Source: Candidozyma auris
Lineage: Eukaryota > Ascomycota > Pichiomycetes > Serinales > Metschnikowiaceae
NCBI RefSeq assembly: GCF_003013715.1
Contig: NC_072814.1
Coordinates: 1,488,001 to 1,552,000 of the forward strand
Direction of reading: 5' to 3'
DNA length: 64,000 nucleotides
Part shown: one piece after another, positions 49,255 to 56,932 of the stretch
How positions within the stretch are numbered: the first letter of the stretch is position 1
Layout: the number at the start of each line of letters is the position of its first letter
Made by a program: the position numbers and the translations under genes
Notes under the pieces: model-generated
The model's input: the letters and a program-made list of their open reading frames with translations, nothing else
The model's database searches: none
Told to the model about the DNA's origin: nothing

Positions 49255-49846
49255 CCAGGTGATGCCGCAGCCATGAGAGCTGCTCACGATTGTATTTAAT
49301 GAGAGATTTGTATATTAATGTGACGATAGTGATGTCAACTGTGTAGAGTACGATAGTAGCGGGATAATTATCCGATGAGGAGTCATGATCTGCTTTGTCC
49401 TGCTTTTGATTAAAACCTTTTAGTTTGTCTCACCTCCAGACGATCATCTGTTACTCAATTTGCAGCCATTTCTGTGTACATGTCAACACCCAAATTCCAC
49501 CCCATTAACACCCTTTTCCAACAAAATCAAAATTGCATAGTTTTTTTCTTCAGAGCTTAAATATCATCAACTACAAAGGCATCGTAAACCATTTGCCCTC
49601 CAGCTTCATCTTCAACCTTCACCGCCGGCGCCGCTTCCAAATGTGATTCAAGGGCTCCAGCCCTAAGGGTCTTCCCGCCAAATGATCATGTGACCTTAGA
49701 CCTTTGGTTCCGCCTGCATACAATCCTTTTGTTCCCTCACTATCCACAGAGTACCCTCACTGAGTGTGGGAAAAAAAAAAATCAATTTTCAAAAGGCTCG
49801 CCTAAAAATTTTTCTTCCCATCTCCATCTAGGCTAACAAGTTCAAC
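49255..49846. promoter_or_regulatory. RPS6 promoter region
   Basis: A 592-bp spacer upstream of RPS6. It holds the dispersed motif at 49459-49467, a CCCTAAGGGT stretch near 49662 that resembles Tbf1-type TAGGG words used at CTG-clade ribosomal-protein promoters, and a CATGTGAC near 49686. No gene seen. Confidence 0.4.
49459..49467 (-). promoter_or_regulatory. Dispersed motif GGCTGCAAA upstream of RPS6
   Basis: Exact motif on the minus strand with the AATGGCTGCAAATT context, 380 bp upstream of the RPS6 start. Confidence 0.45.
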
Positions 49847-50885
49847 ATGAAGGTATGTCGGTCGTCGTGATAACTGCTGAAACCAAGCAGTTATTCAGTT
49901 CAGACAAGTCAGAAAGGGTGAAGACAACAAGTGCTGTAAAGAAAATTACGTGAAATCGCTGAATCCATGTGTTGAATGAAAATATCGAGTATGTCCTCCT
50001 AGGATCAAGAACGTGAGAGTTGAAGCCCAGTGGGACAAAGTAAAGAAGATATTGAATCGTCCATCTTCCCATCTTAATAACAAATTCCCTATCCTTCCTG
50101 TTGCATTAATTCATCGTTGTCGTTTTTCGACTTGTCTTTTCGCTTTCCCTCCTCATCGAACTATGTATACTAACCCCCAGTTAAACATTTCCTACCCAGC
50201 CAACGGTACCCAGAAGAGTATCGACATTGATGACGAGCACAAGTTGCGTGCTTTCTATGACAAGCGTATGGGCCAGGAGGTTGAAGGTGAGAGCGTTAGC
50301 GACGAGTTCAAGGGCTACGTTTTCAAGATCACCGGTGGTAACGACAAGCAGGGTTTCCCCATGAAGCAGGGTGTGTTGCACCCAACCAGAGTGAGATTGT
50401 TGTTGTCTGAGGGCCACTCTTGTTACAGACCAAGAAGATCGGGTGAGAGAAAGAGAAAGTCCGTGAGAGGCTGCATTGTCAACCAGGACTTGTCTGTCAT
50501 TGCCCTTGCCATCGTCAAGCAGGGTGAGACCCACATTGAGGGTTTGACCGACACCACCACCCCAAAGAGATTGGGTCCTAAGAGAGCCAACCACATCAGA
50601 AAGTTCTTTGGTTTGTCCAAGGAGGACGATGTGAGAGACTACGTCGTCAGAAGAACCATCGAGAAGAACGGCAAGACCTACTCCAAGGCTCCAAAGATCC
50701 AGAGATTGGTCACTCCTCAGACTTTGCAGAGAAAGAGAGCTTTGAAGGCCAAGAAGATCAACAATGCTAGACAGCAGAGAGACGCCGCCGCTGAGTACGC
50801 TCAGTTGTTGGCTCAGCGTTTGCACGAGCGTAAGGCTGAGAGAGCCGAGATCAAGAAGAGAAGAGCCTCCTCTTTGAAGGCTTAA
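49847..50885 (+). CDS. RPS6: 40S ribosomal protein S6 (eS6), spliced
   Basis: Exon 1 is only six nucleotides (49847-49852, ATGAAG); a 328-nt intron (49853-50180) follows, and exon 2 (50181-50885) begins [14 protein letters not shown], giving the conserved [13 protein letters not shown] start of eS6 and 236 residues in all. The protein is complete to the C-terminal RRASSLKA, whose two serines match the yeast TORC1/Ypk3-dependent phosphorylation sites. Strong codon bias (TTG for Leu, AGA for Arg, no CTG) fits a highly expressed ribosomal gene. A frame that runs through the intron from 50013 is not the real N-terminus. In Saccharomyces the two RPS6 genes are also spliced after the second codon. 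Confidence 0.97.
49853..50180 (+). other. 328-nt RPS6 intron with a strong hairpin
   Basis: Donor GTATGT, branch site TACTAAC at 50168-50174 and acceptor CCCAG, with a pyrimidine-rich tract before the branch site. Just after the donor, ATAACTGCT (49870-49878) and AGCAGTTAT (49886-49894) form a perfect 9-bp hairpin with a 7-nt loop. I looked for C/D snoRNA boxes and found no convincing pair. Confidence 0.9.
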
Positions 50886-51061
50886 GCAACTTGTTGCCTT
50901 TGTCTGTCTTGATTTGTAACTCTAAGGCTTCGTTCACCCCCACACCACCGTACTATTAATTGGTATCTATAAATATCACCTTGTTCGAATTGATTGTAGT
51001 CTACACTCACATAACAAATTATCTCATTACCCATACTGATATCTTCAGCTCCTCGAGAAGT

Positions 51062-52270
51062 CTATTTCACGTCAATTTTTTTCCTCTCCTGTTGTTCTTC
51101 CTCTTCCTCAGATAAATTGCGTTTTTTCACGAGTCTTTTGATGTTCTCGTAAACCTGGTCAGTGGTCAAATTGGACTCGTAAGTGAAATTCTTCTTCATG
51201 AAATTATTACGCTGCTCCTGGTAACGTGGGTCTCGGAGAAGCACCCGCAAGTGGGTGTCGAATTCCGCCTCGGGAATCTGTTTACCTGTGATAGGACATT
51301 TGATTGTCCGTTTCGACTCCATTTTCTTCTTTTTAAGTCTAGACTCTCCAGCAGCTTTGATTTTCATTCCCTTGGGTACTTTATGCTGCTTAGTCTCCGG
51401 GGTTATTGCATCATCTTTTTTGGTCTCTTCAACCTCTTTATTCTCTTCCTCAGCCTCAATGGATGGTAATTTTCTTGGTTGAGCAGTGGGTACCTCTATT
51501 TCCTTAGCCCTACTTTGCAAAGATCGATAAACGATATCTTCTCTCATCAATGGCACTGCAAGCTCTGACACTTCATCCACCGCATCAAAGTTGACTTTGG
51601 CAACAAAGGTAAAGTTCTGCCAGTCAATGGATGCGTAGTGGAGCTGCTTGTTTTTCCGTTCAGTTTCTTCAGTTTTCTTCTTTATTTTATGTTTTTGCTC
51701 ATATACAGCACGATTGTATGCTTTTTGGAACAAGTTCGTATTTTCTTCTGCTAACGCCTCCTGGAGTTTCTTCGAGTCTTGGTTTTCCTCAGGATTCTCG
51801 ACTAGGTCTACCACCGCTTTATATTGTTTCACCAACTTCATGAACAAGGGATGAAGCAGGTGTGACCTCTTCAAAAATGCAAATTGGCTTCTATCTCCTC
51901 GGCTCTCCATATACTTGAAAAGGGCGTCTGCGTGTCTGGATGTGTTGCACGCTACATATAAAGCAGTGAGCTTCATCACATCGAGATCGTAAGCCAGAAT
52001 GGGAGGAAGATCTATGAGAAATAGTAGCTCATCTGGTTTTTCAAGTGGATTCTCGTCTTCCTTCTTCTCTTTGGGCTCGTCTTTTGTGTTATTCTTTTCT
52101 GTGAGTTGAGCCTTGTAGTATTCATGGTACGGGCTATCTGAGTTGATGAAGGAGAATTTGTCGTCGGTATTGTTTTTGAGAAGTCTCTCTTCGAAGCTCT
52201 TTCCGTTCTTTAGAACGTATTCTACCGTTTTGTCTATAGTATCTCGTATTTGGAGTGGTGGAATAGACAT
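51062..52270 (-). CDS. PRP21: Splicing factor Prp21 (SF3a1)
   Basis: A 402-residue SF3a subunit of the U2 snRNP, needed for prespliceosome assembly. Two SURP modules are visible: IRDTIDKTVEYVLKNGKSFEERLLKN through YHEYYKAQL at about 8-55, and MKLTALYVACNTSRHADALFKYMESRGDRSQFAFL through LHPLFMKLVKQY at about 95-145. A charged Prp21-type region follows, and near the C-terminus TIKCPITGKQIPEAEFDTHLRVLLRDPRYQEQ, the segment conserved in SF3a1. Metazoan SF3a1 has an added ubiquitin-like domain, absent here as in other yeasts. A relaxed GGTTGCAAA copy of the dispersed motif lies 80 bp upstream at 52351-52359. Confidence 0.9.
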   Translation of the reverse strand: MSIPPLQIRDTIDKTVEYVLKNGKSFEERLLKNNTDDKFSFINSDSPYHEYYKAQLTEKNNTKDEPKEKKEDENPLEKPDELLFLIDLPPILAYDLDVMKLTALYVACNTSRHADALFKYMESRGDRSQFAFLKRSHLLHPLFMKLVKQYKAVVDLVENPEENQDSKKLQEALAEENTNLFQKAYNRAVYEQKHKIKKKTEETERKNKQLHYASIDWQNFTFVAKVNFDAVDEVSELAVPLMREDIVYRSLQSRAKEIEVPTAQPRKLPSIEAEEENKEVEETKKDDAITPETKQHKVPKGMKIKAAGESRLKKKKMESKRTIKCPITGKQIPEAEFDTHLRVLLRDPRYQEQRNNFMKKNFTYESNLTTDQVYENIKRLVKKRNLSEEEEEQQERKKIDVK

Positions 52271-52302
52271 GATTAGGAAGTTGTAGTAGCTGGATGAGCT
52301 CT

Positions 52303-52324
52303 ATCTAGATGCAATCTAGATGCA
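52303..52324 (+). repeat. Short direct repeat upstream of PRP21
   Basis: Two abutting 11-bp copies of ATCTAGATGCA, each containing the XbaI-like palindrome TCTAGA. No function is suggested. Confidence 0.8.
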
Positions 52325-52522
52325 TTTGTTATATGTAGGTCTGGCGCTTTGGTTGCAAACGGTGAGACTTGAACATAACGTGTTGAGTTAAAGCTAGCCT
52401 ATTTTGAAGACACAAATAATGATAATTCTGATTGATAAACTCTATATCTGCACTGATTAGGTTGTTAGATATTAAAGTGATTATATCAGTGAATAGTATA
52501 CCATATATTGATGATCTCGAGC

Positions 52523-52531
52523 TTTTTTTTT
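52523..52531 (-). other. Possible LINE poly(A) tail
   Basis: Nine consecutive T on plus (A on the element's strand), about 200 bp beyond the last LINE frame. No repeat of the flanking bases was found at the 5' end to confirm the boundary. Confidence 0.35.
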
Positions 52532-52729
52532 ATAGACTTCATGTATTAGAGGAGCGTTAGGATTTCAGTGTTGCCACTTCCATTCTAACTCGAAAACTAT
52601 ATCATTATAGAAAACAAAACCCCTAATATCCTCAACTAGTGTCAATCCATTACCGTGCGGTGCGAATGATCCCCTCTGAACTTCAGCCGTGACTATTCTA
52701 TGAATTTCCACTCGTCATTAAGTGTGCGT

Positions 52730-53729
52730 TTATTGACCCATTGGAGTAACTCGTCGCATCGCCGACCTCAAAGCTCGATTCAGGAGCTCTGGGAGGGTCA
52801 CTCCCTCGTTGCCCAGCTGTCGTCGCCCTTTGTAGGTGATTCTGACGATTTTTACGAACCAATTAAGTTTCCTCAAGTTGTCGAACGAGGTATCCTCAGG
52901 AGCTAACATTTCCCTAAGATTCATCGCTCGCGGAAACCCTAGGTGGTTCCACCAATATTGCGATATCGCACATTCATTGTAGATGTGCTGAAGAAAAACA
53001 TCCAAAGTAACTTCCTTCAAACACAATAAGCATTTTGCGGCTCTTGATGGCCGCTCGTCATGTTGTGGCACGTATGACCCAATATTAAAGAGATGAATTG
53101 CCCCTAGCTCGTTGCGTTTGATCCATTCTTCCCTATATAGGGCTTTCCAGAACTTGTCCCATTTTTAATGGGCCTTGCTTCGGGCATATTTCTGAAATCT
53201 TCCCGGCATAATAGGCGGTTTCTTCTCTGCCTTTGCTTACTTTGGGATTTGAAAATCCCCGTTCTTAACATTTTTCTTTCTGAGTCCGATGGTATGCCCC
53301 GTAGACTTAATATGGCTGACACATCCTCTATGCGAGCCCTGGAAGCAATTGTATAAGGGTGGGTTATTCGACTTCCTTTACCAACTGTTTCAAGCGTTAA
53401 TGTAGTGTATTTCGTTTGGCGTGAATGTCCATTCTAGGTTCTCGAAGTATCTGCCATTGGTCTCGAAAAGAAAGTCAGCCCAATCCAAGCCCTGACTATT
53501 TCTTATATTTGCCCGAGGGTTCTGATGAAAGATCTTCACCACATGGTGGAGCATCTTTGCTCTCATGTATTTGACATACCAGTTGATCATCCCCAAGGGT
53601 CCTGGCTAATACTTTGGCTCTGTGTCCCTGTAGTTGTACCTTGAGCTCAATGACTCGAATCCCCCTTTTTCGGCCTGGCGTATAACTTGTCTGCGCTAAT
53701 GCCTTGGAACATTCGTTGAATGCTGACGT
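52730..53729 (-). pseudogene. LINE ORF2 C-terminus with zinc-knuckle, multiply frameshifted
   Basis: After the TAG the coding sense moves between frames: 53729 to about 53600 in the reverse transcriptase frame, 53596-53390, about 53400-53165, and about 53165-52730. The last change falls at an A run (T run on plus near 53163-53167), where the other frame continues as KWDKFWKALYREEWIKRNELG. The final piece contains CLLCLKEVTLDVFLQHIYNEC, a C-x2-C-x-H-x-C arrangement typical of the zf-RVT region of LINE proteins. Confidence 0.8.
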
Positions 53730-55610
53730 CTATCTTTTGAGCTCCTTGGCTGTCATACATTGGACAAGGTCCTTGTAAACAGTTTTGGAGCTAACGAACA
53801 TGTTAGTACCGAGGGCTTTGTTGATGGTGTCGAGGCCCCTGTACCCTTGCTTGTGTGTCATAAAGGGGAGGTTTTTGATGAATCTCAGCCAGTCCACCCC
53901 TTTAAGACGGATGCCTAAGTATTGTGTGTCTTCTCTCCCAATGTATGATTGGGGATAGGGGAGAATGTCTTGTTCTTTGCGCGAGTAACCATTGTAGAAT
54001 CCAATTAGTTTTGATTTTGACTGACTGACCAAGCTATTGCTGACTCGTTCAAAATCTTTAATACAACGAGCCGTTTTCTGGTAGTCCAGAAGATTCAGTA
54101 AATATATGTTTACATCGTCCGCGAACGCATGATATTGCATCTGTCCTAGACTGATGTCACCGTAACTTAGTTTGACTCCTTCCAATATCTTAAGGTGTAA
54201 CAAAAAGGGTTCTAGAGCGATGTTGAACAAAAGTGGTGATAGCGGGTTTCCCTGACGGGTCCCACAATCTAAGGGAAAGTAATCCCCTCCACAATTGTTC
54301 ATGACTATCTGGCCGAACTGCCCTTTGAGTATCAGCATGAGTAAGCCTGTCATTTTTGTCCCCAATTCCATTTTTTCTAGGGTAGCATTAATATATTGAT
54401 GCGAGATCCTATCGAACGCTTTCGTAAAGTCCGCCATCAAGATCGCCTGATAGTAGGAAGGGCGATCCCGATCTTTACGTTCTTTCAAAAGTCGAACCAT
54501 AGTGAAGAATTCCATCGTGTTGTGAGTGATAAAACGTCCCTTGATGAATCCTCGCTGGTTGGGACCAATGAGTTTGTCAAGCACCTTTTGAAGTCTTCTG
54601 CACGCTGCGCTTGACACTATCTTGAGTGTGGTGTTTGTCAATGATATGGGCCTCAAATTTGCAATGTCCGTGTCACCCTCTTTGCCTCGTTTTGGTATGA
54701 GGGTGATGAGTACTTTCTTGAAATTCTGCGGAAGGTTTCCGGTCCGCATGATGTTATTAGCTTCCCTTGTGAGTATTGGACCTAGTGATTCCCATAAATA
54801 TTCGATGACTGGGAGTTGTACTCCGTCAGCTCCGGGGGCTGCGGATTTTTCCATACCTTTGACCGCTATTAAGAGCTCCTCCTTTGTGAAAGGACGGTTG
54901 AGTGTCGCCCGTTCGAAATCATTGAGTTGGCTAGTAACAGGGCTTAGATATTGTTGGAGGTCTGAATCTGGCACTTGCGGGGGTGCCTTGTAGAGGTCAC
55001 GGTAGTATTCTGTGGCCACTTCAAGCATACCAAGGGTGTCGTCCGCTTCAGTGCCAGTAGCTGCATTGGTAACTTTTTGATATATTGTCGGGTCTTGCCG
55101 TTTATGTTGAAAGAAGGCCTTGGTGGCCTGATCCTGATATTCCCCTTTCAGGATGTGACGACCGTCCGAGATCATCTTGGCAGCAAGTCTTGGATGCATA
55201 CGACGTAGCGTGCCCATGAACTTGATGTAATCAAGTCCCTCACTCGTGATAAGGAATATTGCTTCACTAATCAGAAGGCTTGTGGGGATCTTCCGAAATG
55301 CTTTGTTGGCGTAAGGAAGGAGGATACGCCGAAGGGGGAATACAAATCGCCTTTTCCCCACGTGTACTCTAGACTGGTTGTCTAGAACTAAGGATAGAAT
55401 AATAACGAAATGTGATGTGGTTATGACCGGATGTCTATACGTTTTATAGCAGCGAGCTCTCTGTCGCCAATTCCTGGGAGCGTGAAACCGATCAATTCTG
55501 CGGCAGTTTTGGTAGGATACGTTGGTAGGATGTTTGGAAATTCTGCGGTCCCACTTAGCAACGTCCTCCGTTCCACTGACATTATCAAGTTCATTTATTG
55601 CCAATCGCAC
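53730..55610 (-). pseudogene. LINE ORF2 reverse transcriptase
   Basis: The longest intact piece, 626 codons, with no true ATG at its left edge (the frame opens at a GTG). Reverse-transcriptase blocks occur in order: TLIPKRGKEGDTDIANLRPISLTN, GFIKGRFITHN, ADFTKAFDRISHQYI, RQGNPLSPLLFNIALEPFL and the catalytic YHAFADDVNIYL (FADD at 54114-54125). This is the L1-like LINE pattern. The frame ends at a TAG (53730-53732), but the same frame continues past it with family-typical residues (RGIRVIELKVQLQGHRAK), so the stop is a mutation, not the natural end. Confidence 0.92.
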
Positions 55611-56223
55611 TGTCCTTTCGGAAGAGTGTTGTCGTCAATAGAATGATTGAGGTCACCTCCATAGAAAAGTTGAAGGGTAGGATGTTGGTCCTTCAAGTGG
55701 CGAAAGTTGGCTGAGTTTCTCGGATGATTTCGGCTTGTAACTGTTTATCAGATGTGGGAAGGTATAGGTTCTGAACGAGAGGTGATCACCCGTAACCGTC
55801 TCAATTCTGATGTCTGTTGCTCGGTCTGAATATAGTGAATATGAACCAAGTTCGTATGAGCCTAGGACACGGATACTCGACTTTTTATCAAGATGCCCGT
55901 CATGTTCACCTTCTCTGTTCTTGAGGGGTAGAATAGAAGGTTAGGTCCAAGGATCTGGCATAATCATGCATGACTTCAATGTTAGTTCGTGTGGCCTTGA
56001 ATTCTTGGAGAAGAATATCAAAGTGAGCCCCTGTTTGGGCTACTGTAGCTAAATCTCTGGTCTTCTGTATGTTAAAGAGCCAAGTTTTAAGATTGTTTCT
56101 TGTGTTGCACCCCGTCTTTGTAACGAGGGTTGTCCGATGTATTATTTGGTCTTCAATCATTGATTCTTGCTTGAAGATTGGCTTGCCGGTATTCCTTTCA
56201 AGGTTATCTATGATCTCCCTCAT
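55550..56223 (-). pseudogene. LINE ORF2 endonuclease domain, frameshifted
   Basis: The frame 56223-55906 contains LKTWLFNIQKTRDLATVAQ and HFDILLQEFKATRTN, the opening strands of an exonuclease-endonuclease-phosphatase domain with the ETK-like EFK. It stops at 55906. The domain continues in other frames: FYGGDLNHSIDD, with the catalytic GDLN (usually GDFN), is at about 55640-55666, then the reading shifts again to join the reverse transcriptase frame at about 55625, where RIDRFHAP and the SHF (for SDH) end the domain. The pieces show the nuclease was once complete but at least two frame changes now break it. Confidence 0.75.
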
Positions 56224-56283
56224 CGTTGAATCACCGGATTCCAGGGAAAGGTTGTATAGGCAGCTGTGTGGTAAGCGAGACAG

Positions 56284-56478
56284 TCAGCTGGGCTTCCTCC
56301 GGGGCCTATGCATATTTCGCTTGAGTTTTGCTAGCCTTTCCGATCGCCTAGTTGGCAGTACTGACCTGCTATCAGTACGTCCCAGTCTTACGGTAGGCTT
56401 CAAAGCGGGGGTGGAAGCTTTGGCGAGTCTTTGCGCAGCTTTCGTTGGCAGGCCATACTGTGGGGTTCCGTACCCCAA
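56284..56478 (-). pseudogene. Possible 3' end of LINE ORF1
   Basis: A 64-codon frame rich in Arg, Lys, Thr and Ser (TRRSERLAKLKR near its C-terminus) lies just before the endonuclease frame, in the same reading frame but separated by a stop and about 60 nt. Position and basic character would fit the end of a LINE ORF1 in a 5'-truncated element. No zinc knuckle is visible. Confidence 0.35.
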
Positions 56479-56618
56479 TTTCTGGCTTAATATCCCTCTA
56501 TTTCAGCTACAGCTTCTCCTAATAACTTAAATCAACTCTATTTTGATATTCTTTCCTGAAATCTAAAACTACATGCTCCACGATATATTTAATCAGTTTG
56601 ACTTATCTCACATCAATT

Positions 56619-56716
56619 GGCACTCTGGCCGAGTGGTCTAAGGCGCCAGGGTAAGGTCACCTTACCATACATTCCTGGTCTCTTCGGAGGCACGAGTTCG
56701 AACCTCGTGGGTGTCA
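56619..56716 (+). tRNA. tL(AAG): tRNA-Leu(AAG) with a 16-nt intron
   Basis: The acceptor arms GGCACTC (56619-56625) and GGGTGTC (56709-56715) pair fully with one or two G-U pairs, followed by discriminator A, as in leucine tRNAs. The D arm, anticodon stem CCAGG/CCTGG, a class II variable arm (TCTCTTCGGAGGC) and the T arm ACGAG-TTCGAAC-CTCGT are present. The anticodon is AAG at 56653-56655, preceded by T and followed by G. An intron (56657-56672) contains CCTTAC, complementary to GTAAGG in the anticodon loop, the usual pre-tRNA pairing. A run of T after 56719 is the Pol III terminator. In the CTG clade this tRNA reads the CUU/CUC/CUA leucine codons. Confidence 0.95.
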
Positions 56717-56861
56717 ATATTTTTTGCAGTTTTTCTGGTCAGTTTACTCTGTTTGACGGACTGAACTCTTCATTTTTGCAATTGAGAGATTGTAAGTTAC
56801 TTCAGCAGCTACTAGTTCATTGGTCCGTTAGCATTGTACTTCCCAACTTTGACGATATCTA

Positions 56862-56869
56862 CACGTGAC
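56862..56869 (+). promoter_or_regulatory. CACGTGAC E-box upstream of the CHY/RING gene
   Basis: A Cbf1-type site 64 bp before the start at 56933, between the tRNA and the ubiquitin ligase gene. Confidence 0.5.
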
Positions 56870-56932
56870 CCACATTATACTTAGCCCCGGCTATCACTCG
56901 GTCCAAAGTTATCAAGGAAGTGAAAAGCTACG

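Larger units (their letters stand above)
52523..56478 (-). mobile_element. Degenerate LINE (non-LTR) retrotransposon, L1/Zorro-like
   Basis: A minus-strand LINE about 4 kb long. In order from its 5' end: a basic frame that may be the end of ORF1 (56284-56478), an apurinic endonuclease domain (56223 to about 55550, broken), a reverse transcriptase (55610-53730), and a C-terminal zinc-knuckle region (to 52730). A T run on plus at 52523-52531 could be the poly(A) tail, placing the 3' end about 200 bp after the last frame. The coding part has at least four or five frame changes and one in-frame TAG, so it is dead. L1-type elements called Zorro are known in Candida albicans. The 5' end is about 140 bp from the 5' end of a tRNA-Leu. 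I found no target-site duplication by eye, and both ends are approximate. Confidence 0.85.

Noticed and set aside
49853..50180. Box C/D snoRNA inside the RPS6 intron
   Set aside because: GTGATAA and CTGA words exist but not as a proper C/D box pair with a terminal stem.
52503..56618. Target-site duplication flanking the LINE
   Set aside because: Comparison of the bases next to the T run with the bases beyond the 5' end gave only short AT-rich matches.
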